The notes under the pieces are model-generated. The model was not told the origin of the DNA. It was given only the letters and a program-made list of their open reading frames with translations, and searched no databases. A program made the translations under genes and the position numbers. A stretch of 64,000 nucleotides of DNA. Source: Hydractinia symbiolongicarpus (taxonomy: Eukaryota > Cnidaria > Hydrozoa > Anthoathecata > Hydractiniidae). Location of the stretch: assembly GCF_029227915.1 (NCBI RefSeq), contig NC_079879.1:7378001-7442000 (forward strand), written 5' to 3'. This document shows, one piece after another, positions 44,832-59,800 of the stretch (position 1 is its first letter; each line of letters starts with the position of its first letter).

Positions 44832-47800
44832 TTAAGCTTCCGCCATCTGCAATGCTAATTCGTCTCTCTTTTTACGTTCGCCTTGCATGTGTTTTTGCTG
44901 TTTCACTAAATCAGCTTCCCAGACAAGAACAAAGCCAAATTCCTTCATATTGCCATCATCTTGATCCAGATGCTGCAATTGTCGAAATCCCAACCCTCCT
45001 GTAATTACGGCAGCCGATTTTCCCATGAGCTTGGGTGCAACTACTATAGCACGAACTGCAGATGTGTGACGTGAAAACATAGCTAAAGGCTTATAAGTTG
45101 ATTTCAATAAATCAATTAAAATAACATCGCCCCCTCCACAGCCTACCCAAAGCACTCTCTCAACAACCGTCATTGTTACTACGCGACAGTCTCTCTCAGT
45201 TTTTTCGTTGCCATAGCGATCAATCAGAATCTGAGAGCAGTCTATTTTACTTTGGGCTTCATCGCAGTTTTCGAAATCCCAAACAGAGATAACACAGCTG
45301 TCTTTGCAGGAAATTAATACTCGACTTCTTGATGTTTCGATACGCGATACAACATTCTTCTCCGATACCTGCCAATATCTCGATACGCTGAATGTGTCCA
45401 AGCTAAACTCGACGACGTACAGACCGAAACTAACAAGAAGTTGATTGCCAACAACATTGACACATGAGATGGAGATCAAGGACATAGGTAGTTCAGCTTC
45501 GAGCATTCCTTTTAAATCGACGCGCTTTGTAGGGACATCTAAACATAAATGATTATTTACAAGCCCTTAGATTTGATTTAAAATTAGCAACAAGTTATAA
45601 AATGGACGTTTAAATTATCTGAATCATTAAAACATGCAAAATAGAGGTAACCTTACCGGAATCGAGAATTCCACTCGCCGAATAAAAAATCAAGCTTCCG
45701 TTAGCTACACCAACAATAATTAAGTCTCTATTCAGAATAACTCTCAAACACAGAATCGAGTCTTTAGCCGACGATAAGCAACGTTCTTCTTTCTTCGTCA
45801 TGCCATTAAAAACCATAATGGTACCAGCAGCTGTGCCAACAATGATTAAGTGTCTGTATGAGGTCATGCAAAAGATTCTTGTCTTTACTAACATTCCTTG
45901 TACAGTCTAAGAAATAAGTTTATTACAATAGCAAATTTTTTATGCTACGATTACTTTAAGGTTACTTCAGAATTTAATACTTTACCTGTTTTTTGTCCGG
46001 ATTTATTGAAAACCATGAAAGCTGATTACCTCCAGTATTAAACTGACCACTTGCTACCCAAACTTCTTGTTTCTCTTTACCATCTTCGATATATTTTCTA
46101 ACAGCCATGCATTCTACTGATTGCTCTTTACAAATTGCAGCTTCGCGTTTTAAACACAACAGATCAACACTGAGCAAAGCATTTCGAATATCATTCGCCG
46201 ATGGACGCTTGTCTAAAAGTAAAAAGAAAAAGTATGCAAAATTATTTTTATTTTAAAGTTTGTAAAAGGTCGGGGGAACGCAGTTGGACCCAGTCGTTTA
46301 TAGTAAATATGAGAGAGATATTTTCTACTAATCTAGGAAGTTAAAATATAAAAAAATCTCTCTCACGAGTCAACCCTAATCATGGTGTGGTGCTTCACAT
46401 ATTGGTAAATTAATTACTATTCTTTTGATTTACCCACTCCCAGCCTCTCCAAAAAAAAAACTTGGTAGTGTTGTGAATTCGCACCTGGGTTTGCCAGGAT
46501 ACAGCGTCTGATCAAATGTTCCATGTCAGGCCAGGGGGCACTTCCATGGGATGTGATTTTTGTGATAGCCTTATTACTTAAAACAGCCTCGTCGAGTTCA
46601 TTTTGAAACGATTTCTCTCCAAACGGCATAGCTCCTCCTGCTACGACTTGATATAAGGTAATTCCGAGCGAGAAAATATCGACCTGAAAAATATACCAAA
46701 ATGCAGCAGTTAAAACACACACGAAACAATCGTCTACCGTTGATTTGTATCAACAGAATAAGACAAACCTCAGTATGGTATTCCCCGTCTCCTTTAGCAA
46801 TCTCAGGAGCTTGGTAACCAGATGTACCTTTTTGAGCAGCCAAGCCGAGAAAGGTAGATTCTTGAGAAATGCCATAGTCAGTTATCTTCACATTAATCAA
46901 CATACCCATAGAAAGAGAGACCACCAACACGTTACTCGGCTTTAAATCTCGATGTACAATATTATTTTGATGAAGATATGCTAAACCTTCGGAAATCTGT
47001 AAAAAAAATCCAGGTCTCCTTATTCAGTAAAATTGTTAGTACACGACTCGGAGTTTTTAATACTAGCGCCTAATGGAGAACAAACTAGGAGTCGTATAGC
47101 AAGTAAATCGTCACACCTGAACAGCAATACGATGTTGCATACCACGACTTAAGCCACGCCCTGACGTAAGAGTGTTCTCCAAATTACCAAGCGGTGCGTA
47201 TTCAAGTAGCAACAATCGCGGTCGCAAACATACACCGATCAGAGACATTAAACACGGGTGGTGAAGACGACACAATATGTCAACTTCCTGACGAAGCAAA
47301 CGATTCGGACAACTACCAGTCGTTTCACCAAAGACCTAAATAATAAAAAGTATATCCAAATAATTTACAAAAAAAGTATATTTTTCCAACAAAAACTAAA
47401 CTATTGTTTTATCATAACATTAAAAAAACTGATTATTGTTTCGAAATGGGTAGCTTCATTTAGTCGCTACATAAGAGGTGATTCAAACCCTTACTACCAA
47501 CCTTAACTGCCATGTTCGTGCCGTCCACGCTCGCTTTATAAACAGAAGCAAACGCACCACTGCCTATTAATACGTGCATTCTCGGATCATGAAATTCTAT
47601 AGGACACTCTTCGTATATCAAATCACGATTTAAATCACTAAACACAGAATCTGGTGCAACCGTGGAGATTAGACGTGGTCCGCAGTTTGGACATTCGATT
47701 GTATCTGAAGTGTAAGAGGCTGTGACACAGTCGTTTAAGTAAAAAGTATATGGTTCGTCTTTATCCAAGCAAGAGTAGCAAGGACACAGCCTCTTAATCA

Positions 47801-50800
47801 TTGTGTTATTTCCCTCGATAGAATCACCTGCTAACCCTGGATACCATTCTTCTACTAAAGAATCAATAAGATCCACCAAAACACCAAGTAATTTGAAGCC
47901 ATACTGAGTAACAGATGTAAAGATTTCAAACATACAACGATCATTGCATGCCGGCACGTCGCACTGTTGTCCAATTAGAAAAAAGTCTTCCCTAGACCAA
48001 AGTACGTATATTCCTTCTTTCCAATACTTGATTTCTGGAATCTAATTGTTCGAAAAAGATTTTACTATAGCATGCTGTAAACGACGTAAGAAACGCCCAT
48101 TCTTTAATAAAGGCTGAGAATAAACCTCAAAAAATAAGCGCCCCTGCTCACACAATTATCCATGTTAGTTGACTAGCGACTAGGTGTATTAGACGAAGCC
48201 TATAAGGGGGGTTACCAAAAATTCGGAAAGCATAATTTAATCCTTAGCTTGTCCTATTAATTTTTGCACAGCTTTTTTTTTGCCACATGTGTAATAAAAA
48301 GAAAATTTGGATTTAAGACTAAATGAATAAAATAAATTCCGCCAAAATCACTTCCCCTTAAAATACAAAGTTTGTTATAAAAAGAAAATATTTTTTAATT
48401 GCAGCATATATTACCTTTTTAAACGCCGTTATAACGGAGTCAACGTACGACAATATTCTTGTGATTAATCGAGCCCAAAACCCGTTCGGAATGTACGGAA
48501 ACGAATAGATGCGCGTCACGGCGCCTTTGCCAGACGAGAAATGTTTTTGCAACTCCATTACATTCTTTGATGGCTTAAGTTTCAGTTTTGATGTCACCAA
48601 ATACTTATCGCGTGAAAGTGGGAGCACAACTTCAAACTTACGAAGCAATCTAAAAAATATATAGTGTGCAGAAGATACGTGAACACACAATGAACCTGTA
48701 TGAAAATGAATTGATGAGTAAACAGAAAGATGGATGGGCTTGAGGGTAGGCGGAGAAATGGCTGGACATAAGGCTGTATGGTTGAATGAATGAATAAATG
48801 AATGAATGAATGAATGAATGAGGGAAAGAATGAATGAATGAATGTATAAATGAACGAATGAATGAATGAACGAATGAACGAATGAACGAATAAACGAATA
48901 GACGAATAAACGAATAAATGTGAATGAATGAAGGAATGAATGAATATTCATCGTAGTGACTTAAAAAAGCTTTTTCTTTACCTGAAATAGCGATCTAAAA
49001 ATTCTTTCGGATAGGTTCGCTCTGGAAAAAGATGGACAGCATTTTCTTTCAGCATGATGCCAAACTCGTCAATGTAAGGGTTGATTTCTTTCACTGTCAC
49101 AACACGTGCCATCATTTTGCACAACCACTGAGGGTCAATGAAATACAGATGCGAAAGATTGCAAGAAATATCGTCAAAATGCAGAAGGGAGCCTAAAATT
49201 AATAAATACAATTAAAAAAACATTTCATGTCCTACTATTTTTCATTTGGCACAAACAATTAGAAAAATAAATAAACAACACAGATATTTCGTCATCGCTT
49301 TGTAAACATTGACATGCCGTCACGTCAAATCGTTTGCTATAATTAAAAAATGAACACAACGGGTTCAAGCACAGCTAACCTGTTTCTTTCAGAAATTTCA
49401 AAGCACGCTGAAACTCGTCATTGTTCAGATGTATTCCACTTTCAGTTGTTAGCTTCCACAAGTGATTTTGTGAGCAAATGGGCAGTAAATCCTTCTTTGA
49501 CATCTTCGATGCTTCTTCCCGAATCATGCTTTCCAACTGTACGTAAATTTCAGGTACAAGCTGCTTGATTATCTTTTGTCCTTTGTATGTGAAGTTGCTT
49601 ACAATTTCGTACAGTTCTTCGCGGAGAGATTCCATGGCGCTGTTTTCTTTTGTACAGTTAACAATTGCTGTTTTACAAATCTGAGGAAAACCTGGACTTT
49701 TTAGGTACTCTTCAACGTATTTGTGTTCGGAGCTGAGGTAATCTTTCTTGCGCTCTTTCGGAATTTTGTCAGCATGTGTTCCTACCAGTATAACTAAAGA
49801 GCCGGGCGCTACAGCCTGTATGTTGAGCAGCCATGGTGTGAGAGTGTTGATTTCTTCAACTCCACGACTGACGTCATAAACAGCAACGTACAAAGCCCTG
49901 GGTGAAAGGAAATATTGATGGGTACTGTAGAAATCTTCTTGACCAGCGAAATCCCACGTGTTCATTATAAAAGATGGAAGTTTTTTATTCTTCGGTTTTA
50001 AAATCCAGTCATTAACGTCGACACCGACGGTCGAGATCGGGTAATCGGGATGCTTCTTTTGTGCTAGTTGACGAATTAAAGTCGTCTTCCCACGGCCTGC
50101 TAAACCGACAATCATAAATTTTAATCGATAATACGGCACAGCATTTTTCAATTTTGACTGCAAGAACGATACAATGTCACGAGCAGAACCTAAAGATGCT
50201 GAGTCATGGCGAAGTTTCAAGCCGTCTAATGGAAAGACGTAAAGATTGATCAACCGTCCAATCTCATCCGGTAATGTCGTTATTGGGTTATAGCTAACAT
50301 CCAGAGAGCTGAGACTTGTAAGATGTCCGATTTCGCTTGGGATTATTTCCAGATTATTATGAGAAAGGTTTAGTATGGATAGCTTCGGCCAATATATAGC
50401 GACATTTTTAATCAGATTAAGTTTTCGAATTCTGTTATGGCTTAACAATAAATCGCGTAATGATTTTGACGCCCAGTATTGCGTTTCCGGTAACTGCGTA
50501 ATCATGTTGTGCGACAAATCGACAAATTGTAACGACGGTATCGATAGAATCAATTGCGGAATGAAAAACGGTCGCTTGTCTTTAAGTTGATTATGAGATA
50601 GCTTCACCGTAGATAAGCGAGACAAAGTGTTCGGTGTGTATTTTGGCAAATTAATAAGCTGATTATGCGAAAAGTCAACTTTTTCAAGCGAGGTACATTC
50701 GCTGATAAATGTACCTGAAACGCTCACTAAATAGTTTCGACTCATATTCAATTCAACCAAAGCACGAAAACCTTTGGCAGAATTAGGGATTTCTTTAATC

Positions 50801-53800
50801 TCGTTTTGTGATAAAAATAATTTTCCAAGACGTGGGAAGAATCGACCTATCCATGAAGGAAATTCGCGAAGTTTATTTCTACTTATATCAAGTTTAGTTA
50901 AAGATATCGCAACTTGTAAAAGTGAAGGTTTAACATTCGATACCAGATTATTCGAGATGTCTACAGTCTCGATTCTCTGATGCTTAAAAATTTCATATGG
51001 AAATCGTGCGATTTGATTGGTGGATACATTCAATACTTTTAATCGAGGCAAGGATTGAGACAACGATGCCGGCATTTCTGTCAACATGTTATCACTCAAG
51101 TCTAAACATTCAAGCTTATGGAAGAACTCGCTGATAAGAGTACTGGGACAAGTCGCCAGATTGTCTAGATCCCTGATGTTGTTATGGGAGACGTCTAACT
51201 GTTTAATGTCATCGCTTATTTCTTCGCGAAATGGTGTCAACCAGGTTTTCGCCCTTTGGCGTGGAGAGTTTTGCTTTTTCATTTTACAAGGAGGTGCTGC
51301 ATCAGGCGTTTGAAATGGTTCGCATCTTCCTTGTTTTTTCATGAGGTTTAAATCGGAGAGTGATTTCCGAATAGCTTCGCGTGTTTTTTCTACCATGACA
51401 GGTGTCACGCATCTGTCTACTAAATGTCCTACACAAAAGTCCTTATCTGTCATTTCAGATGCCAGCATTCCATCTCGGTGCCCCGGGTAAAATTCAAGTT
51501 CTTCCTTCGGTGACGTCACAATGGTGTGTTTCTCGCCCGAGTTTCTTCGTACTAATCTAGGATCCAGCGTATTGTATGGAAGAATAGTGCCACTTCGAGT
51601 GTTGATTTGGCGACCCCCTGAGCATAATAAATCATTCGTACTCAGATCTGACGAGGAACGATTTCTCAATGGTGTACTGTTCATAGACTCATGAGAACGG
51701 CGTGGAGTTTGGAATGGGTCCGTCTCTTCCTTATTAAAAGACGTTGCTCTAAGTCTATTTCGCATCTTGACGCTTTTGATGGGCGTCACATTCGCAGATG
51801 TCGGCGGATTAATTCGACATACCTTCGACGTTAAGGTTGGAAATAACAATTCTGGCGGAACTTCTTTAATCTTCATAGCACTCCATGTTATGGCACCATT
51901 TTCTTTTTCATAACCAAGATGACGTAATAAAATGCCTGCCATGTCCCAATCCTGTTCTTCCAAACACATAGTTAAAGCCGTGGCTGCTTCAGAAGCATCG
52001 TAAGATAGCAAAAGCTCAACTAGTTTCGTATTTCCACTTAACGCGATTGTACAGAGTGCGCTCGGGTTACCTGCGTCCACGTCCGCACCAAGTTGAAGCA
52101 TATATTCAGCACATTTTATATGACCTAAAAAACACGCCCTATGTAGGACCTCATCTCTGGATGATTGTACAATATTTTTCTTTTTATCAGAAGTAATCTC
52201 TATTAAACACTGTTGTGCTAATAATGTTATCTCGTCGTTTTTCTTAAAGTCTTCAATGATTGGAAACAACAGGTCGTGTATTTTCATCTCGATCGCTCTT
52301 TTCTTGATACTTCGCGAAATTTCTTCTTCGTGTTCCACAAGAAGGTATAACGCTATGCAGCCTTCGGTTTGAACAGAAATAATGTCCTTGAATCTAGACA
52401 GAAAGAATAAAAAACCTAGCGAGAGGTGCAGTGGTAAATGTTTCTGAGTTCTACAGTGAAAAACGACATAGGTAATTTTGGGGGTACTATGTATTGCTAT
52501 GCACTGAGACAGTTATCATTTTAAGTTACTACATGATAGCAACATCGTTTTCTGTCATATAAAAATATAAAATAATCGATTTAAAAGTTCTTCATATTGT
52601 CCATGGTGTATGAAATGACCATGCGTATGGTCTACGCCCTACGTAGCGGACTGGAAACGAAACTTATGTTCGTCTTAAATGCAATATATATTTATCCACT
52701 TTGTTGCAATGGGTAAATATAATGGAGGGGCAAACCCGTGGATTTTTCCACGGGCTACGACTTCTCTATAATAATAGCCGTCGTCTGTCTGTCTCTGCGC
52801 GGACCCCCACTGAGTTAGAAAATGATGTTACGGAAACACGAATATCAAATGCGATATATTTTTATCCCCTTTGTTGAGACGGGTAAATATAAGGATGGGC
52901 GAACCCGTGGATTTTTCCACGGGCAACGACTAGTATGTTAATAAACTACAATCAACTTGTACATAGCAGAAGCATGTACATGGTGTCCGCTATGTACAGG
53001 AATGCACAGGGATGATGCTAAGTACTTTTAAAGGAGGAAGGGGATATGTAAGTCCGCAATCAGAATTAAATTGCAAACCATGGACTTGCAAAATATTTTT
53101 ACCTAATTTCTAAGTTTCCATACTATGTTAAAAACGTGATATTTTGGCAGGTATATTTCAGCAGAGGGGAATAAGAATCGACAAAAGCAACAAAGTTGCA
53201 AACATACGCAAAAAATGAAAGTAAATCAACTTTTTTGCAAGTGCTGACTTCTCAATTTTTTTAATTCAAAATATCTCGCGTGTGCGCTTAAACTCTCCTT
53301 ACAGTTAGGATCAGAATTCAGTCGCTCACCGAGTTTCAAAACTTACAAAATTACTTTATCTATGGCTTTCATATCCGACATTTTTAACGATTCCTATGGA
53401 TATCAAGTTTTTTATAGCTGCAAATTCCAATTTTTTAAAAAACGAAGGCTCAGCACAAACAAATTATTCCCACACAAAAAGTGTAATTTACGTAGAATTT
53501 CCATTGACTTAAACACGATAAAGCGTTGCTACCTTCGAAAACAATACAACTTGATTAAAATGTCACGGGGAAATATTTCTGACCTCACACCACCTATTTA
53601 CGATTAAAAAAATGAATTTTTATCTAAGTAATTTTTTTTAAAATAAAAACATATATTATAATGTCATAGAAACGTGATTTGGAATTGAATAGCACTTTTA
53701 GTAGGGTGATTAAAATAAAATAGTTCTGAATAGTTTCATCAAATGATAGACGACAAAGAAAGTGATAGTAAAAGTTACCGTATCATAGCATCTCGGATGA

Positions 53801-56800
53801 TTTGAAGTACTTCCAACGAAACAGCATCGTCTGATATAAAACTCTGATCAGCCGCCATGAGCTGCATAATAATACATCCTAAACGCTGAACTGTCTCATT
53901 TGCTTTGTTTGCAGTCATGACATGACGTATGTCTCGTACACATTCGAGCTTCAATAATGGCTGCTCTTCTGAAGTTGAGAATATAGCTGAAATATAACAT
54001 AAAGTCATCGAAATTTTTCTTCTCCTTACAGCAAAAGCTTAAATGAATTTTCTAGAGAAAAAATATTGTACTTTTCTAATAAACGCCTTAGGGAAAAAAA
54101 TCTAGACCCTTTTAAAATATGTAAAAAAAATAGGTTTCTTTTTCTGATTGCGTTTAAATAAGAGAAACGACGCACCCTTTGATAAACAACCCTTAGAATT
54201 AACCCCAACTCAAACCAACGCCCTGATAAAGAAATCTTGATTATTTTACAAGTTTACATTATTCTACGCACCGGATCGCATCTCTAACATATTGTCTAGC
54301 AGTGAGCAAGATTCGACATAAAACAAAAAGAAAAAGAAATAAATACACATACCAATCGCTTCTAAAGCCATCTCGACCAACTCTTCGCAAAATACATTTT
54401 CAACAGCAATACGAAGAATAATATCAGGAATCCTCAAATAAACACTTTGTCTTTTCACTATCTCAAGATCGGTGGCTAAGCAAGCAAGCAGCCCTGTAGA
54501 TTCCTTCAGCACAGTGAGATTAGTGAAGAACTTGAGATTTTCGGCAAGGATAGTCAATATATCGTACTTATACATCAGCTCTTCCTGGTACGGATTTCGA
54601 AACGCTAAAGCTCGCAGGGCGTGACATCCCCAGCCGTGAATTTCAACGTCATTAACCAAGGCTCGCATTTCTTTTATAATAGAAACGTACGCTCCTTTCG
54701 CCACCAAATATTGCTGTAAAACCTTTGAATGGACAGCCATTTGGAAAATGGCCGAACACGATGCTTGAAAAACGAAGACATCTTTTGAGTGTATATTTAA
54801 GGCAGCTAAAACGCTACTGTGCAATGGCAATAAACTGGCGCTCTCTTCTCCTATGAAGTTACACACGCTTGGATTCGACGCAATACGACTCGATAGCGCT
54901 TGACACGCTGCTTGTTGCACTTGCGCGTTGTCTTGATGTGAGATCATGGCGGCGAAAATTTCTACAAGCCATTGCGAATCAGTTGTACCTAAAGAAAAAT
55001 ACAAGAAAACTTCAGCTATGTGACTTGGTGAACACGACCATACTCAAGTTTCACATTTCTTACCCCAGAACTTTTTTAGAACATTTAATGCCGAATTTAA
55101 TTTCAAGTTATTTTGACTGTAGACAGAACAGCGATCTACATCCATCGCTTGATTTTAATAACTGATTACTCAAGAGTTTGAAATCACGTTGATAAAAAAT
55201 AGCGTCATTGCGCAAGTCCCGACACAACAATAGACCAATTAAAAGCTTTTTCTTTCCCACTGTTAGGCGTTCTTTGTAACCAGGGTTACATCAAAAAAGA
55301 CTTTCTATAATTCAAGAGATAAAAAGCCTTAAATAAATAATCTCTAATAACAAGAACGTCATATGGAATATTTGACTGACAGTTTTAACGACATCCATGG
55401 GAACAAATAAATAAAGAAAAAGAGAGAAGTTGCATTACAGGAGATTTTTTTGAGACAGAATTACATCGGAATTAAGTCATGGTACGAGGAAGCAATACAG
55501 TGCAAAGTATTCTGATCTCCTTCCTGTGAACACAATGTTTGCTTAATATAATTATTTAGATGTTGCGAATTTATGTATGCTTAAACTTGGTTATTAATAT
55601 CTTGTCAAAATGATTTTTTCCCGCCAAAACTTTTTATGATTGCTTTAAAAGAAAACGTTCATAAGAGGCGTTTCGCGATTTTTTGATCCTGTAAAAATTT
55701 TTGCTCCATAAGTAATATGTACGTGAAATTGTTTCTTACATATTAATATGAAAAATTTAAAACTACCGAAATAACAAAGATGTTGAATTAAAACGGAAGA
55801 GACGCCCCCGCCAAAAAAGATTGACTACAGTTTTGTCAGTGATTTAATTTACGCCTATAGGCAGCGGCAGATTGGAACGATTTCAAGGTTATGCGTTCGA
55901 AAATATCGATAATATCCCAAGGTGGGAGGTGTACATGCCCCTCTGTAAAATATGTAGCTAAAGAAATGTTGAAAAACTACCGAAAAAATTTGGTTTCTTT
56001 CACAACCGTGTACAGAAATCACGAATTTAATTCATGTCAACGCTTTATATATAAAAAAACTGAACTTCGATGAGACATCAATAAGGTGATAAATGAAGGT
56101 TTTTAAATAGCTAGCAGAAGTTTTATATCTGACAGAGACATTGGTTTTAAAGCTTATATGTAACAAGATAAGCAGAGGGTAATAATAGTTTTCCGTTGGA
56201 GGGTCAAGATCGCAAAGTCATATACTTTTTATCGTATTGGGGGTTTGCTAAAATGCACTCATTTAGAGTTACAGTCTGAAGTGAAGTTTTTTCATGTTTG
56301 ATTATTTCTTAACCTCGATTGAGTACTCTTCTAGAGAAAATTTCACACATTCAACGAAAAAAGCTTTCGCAATGATTGTTAACCTAGATAAAAAGTATTC
56401 TTCTGATAAAAGAAGCTAATCACATATAAACATAAAGTCTGATATCAGATGCTGAATAAAAAAACAACAAAAATAGATTTTGTTGAGGTATATTACGGAA
56501 AAGTTCCTTCCCTAACACCAGAAAACCACATGGAATAATTTCGTACAGCTATACTTTGTACAAAAAAAAATATTCCCCTGTCAAAATATCTATATGTTTT
56601 TTTTATTCAAATCATTTTTTAAAGTGCCTTCACCTCAGCATTACCTCCAATCAACAAAAGACAAGGTTCGACTATATTGTTGTCTGACGCACAATAGACG
56701 GAACTATGTAACGATGGTTGCTTTGTGTTTACTTGTGGTTTTCTACTCCGTGTTGCTATGTATTTCAAAGGTATTTTCTTGTAAATTGTAATTTCACGTG

Positions 56801-59800
56801 GTCTGTTAAGCACACTTGTGTATTGAAAATCTTCCCATGACGTCACTGAAGGAAAGACATTTACACGGCAAAAAACCTCGCACTCGTGCCAGGCCTTTTT
56901 CAACAACCTGGGTGTCCGCTTTTTCATTTAGATACAAAGCGCTTTGTTAGGTTTTAATTTGACGGTTTAATACGACTGGGCGGCGCTCGCTTAGGGACAA
57001 AGTTGACTTACAGGCGTTGTGAAAAGTTTAGATAATGAATTTCATTTGACAGTCCTAGCCGTTTCTCTATTTGCTTAAAGTTACCTTGGATATTCAAAAG
57101 TTGCTCAGAATTTTGACGTGGTTGTCAGGAAAACATTGCATTTTTATTTAAATTCTCATTTATATTTTCCATTTACTTTTTCTTGAATCTATTTTTACTT
57201 GATTATATGGCAAACGGATTTAGCGGTTACATGTGAAAATAATCGGTCGAAAAACAGAAACATTAAAAAAGATGACGAAATTAGTATCAGCCTGAAATTT
57301 TGTCGGCATATATTAACCGTCAGTCCTAATAAATCGTCGGCCGTAATTTTCGTTATGCACTCAAAATATGATCACCGTGGATGGGATAGATAAATGAGAT
57401 ATTGCAAATTTACAATTGTTGTCACTGCGAAAAAAAACTTCTTCAACAGTTTGAAAACATAAAACTAGGGAGTTTTCTGATTTTAAAGTTTGGTAATTCT
57501 TCTTTCATTATGGGTACCTGTGCTGAAGTTTTAAGAAACGAAATCCGTAAGCCTTGTTCACACTACGTTACCTAGCAAACACATGACCCATAGAAATTAA
57601 TTAACAACCTTTTTTGGCGGTATAGGGTAACTTGTACAGAGTTTTAGAAACATTGTTTTAAAGGGGCAATCCAGTACTTTTTTTATTTTTTTTAAAAAAA
57701 TTGTTATTTTGATAAAACAATAGTATATTAACATTTTACAGTCGTTAAAAATCTTCATTTACACGTTTACTTTCAAATAATTTTCAAGGTCACGTCAAGC
57801 CGAGAGGTCCCAATAAATGAGCTTACGTCAAATCGTGCAGAAAGTCAGTAAGCGCAGCAGCTCGCCTTCTAAAAGTTTTGTTTACTGCATTGCATTGTTC
57901 GTTGATAAGACGTCTTGTATTAATGAGAAAGATTATAACTTTAAAAGTTTAGAATCGGATAATTCTCTTTATGAAAAAAACTTTACAAAAATACAGCTAA
58001 CTTTGTGAAGAAATTAATAAATAAATAAATTTTTTTATGAAGCAAGCGTGATAAACAACGAAGAAATTTGAGAAGGTAAACTGGAAACTAGACTAAAAAC
58101 AGCTCTGGTATTGACAGTGGGTTTAGCTGGTATTTCATTTCTTGTTTTTCTGGAACGACAATGACTTAGCTGGTGATCTGATTACACAAACAAACATTCC
58201 AATAAATAAAATGTTAAAAATATTAACCTTGTAATGTGACTGAAATTAAAATGATATTATCTGTGACCTAGACATTTTACCTGTGCAAATATTAGTATTA
58301 AGTTCGGACAGTTTATGAAGTTTATGAAGGGTGTACCTTCTAAAACAACGATTTTTTTTACAGCCTGGCCTACAGGAATTAAATCTCTTTTTTAATGATC
58401 TTTTTTAATTTAAAAATATCTAGATTCCATATCTTTAAACTGATATAATTTCAAGAAATTGATTGAAAATTTCTTAAAAAATATTATTATAAAACAAAAC
58501 AACAAAACTCCAACAACCTCACAAAATTTCAATTTGAACGTCCATTAAAACTGAGAAGACAACTACAAAATATGGTTACGTCCCGAAAGGAATTATTGTT
58601 TGCTGAGTGGTGAGACAAAGCGCTTTGTTAGGTTTTAATTTGACGGTTTAAAACGCCTGGGTGGCGCTCGCTTAGGGACAAAGTTGAATTACAGGTGTTG
58701 TGAAAAGTTTAGATAATGAATTTCAGTTGACAGTTCTAGCCGTTTCTCTATTTGTGTAAAGTTACCTTGGATATTCAAGGGAAAGTTGCTCTGAGTTTTG
58801 ACGTGGTTGTCAGGAAAACATTGCATTTATTTTTGGTAAATTTTTATAGTCGCATGTAAAACAAAATTAGAAAACTCACTCACCCCAAAAAGTAACCATG
58901 TGTTTCACACGATCCTTCATCTCATTTTTTTTCCTCATAATACTTTTCTGCGACGAAAACATTTCAATATACGTTGCTAAGTGCGAGACAACATAGCTGT
59001 ACTTAGCAAATAACCACAATAGTAAAGTATACTGACCATATGAAGAACAGCGTTACGTCAGAAACCGTCTCCCAATTAACTGGTTTTACCTCTTACTAAA
59101 AAACTTTCAGTAACCTTTCAAACCTTCCTGGTTTCATATGTTGAGCTTAATACAGCTAAAACAAACTGAGAATTAACCGTGTATTAGGCTTTATTTTGAT
59201 TTCTTTATTTTAGAAGGTCAAGAATTGAGCACTAGGTTGTTTTTACGGTCGGCTTTGCAACACACAGATTTGCAATATAAATTATTCGCAGTGCGTGCAA
59301 CCCTATCGGTAATCATTTTGACGTTTATTTTAGTGAAAGAGGCCAGGAATCGCTACACAGCAACATAAGATTAAAGGAAATATTATTTGACAGGAAATCA
59401 ACGGGTAGGGTTTAAACTTCATTGTGAATAAAAATGTATATATAAATAAATCAATAAATAAATAAATAAACTAAATAAATAGTGCAAAGGAAAAATGCTG
59501 CACAGTTTACTGCTCTTCAGTCACACATCCACTTACTAAAGCAAACATGCGCGTTATATGGCGGATGAAAATTTGACAACTCATGGGAAGAAAACGACAG
59601 CTGGACTCGCACGCATGTAATATAAACTCTTCGCCTAACAATTTTTTGTATCTCAATGAACGTGACTGACCTAGCTGTTTTTTTTCTTTTTTACTTTTCA
59701 TGTGCAAATCTCGTTCCCAGTGCCTCTTTTTCCTCCTTGAAAATACACAAAAAGGCATTGGTAACGAGGCTTCTAATTCCATACCTCTTAACTTGAGAGT

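Noticed and set aside
48358-48951. 197-residue minus-strand protein rich in H-S-F-I
   Set aside because: Its first half is the translated GAAT microsatellite. Only the 48415-48649 part is coding, as an LRRK2 exon.
56619-56927. 102-residue minus-strand frame as an extra LRRK2 exon
   Set aside because: It is not needed: the exons at 58884 and 54988 join in phase directly and match the LRRK2 sequence across the junction.
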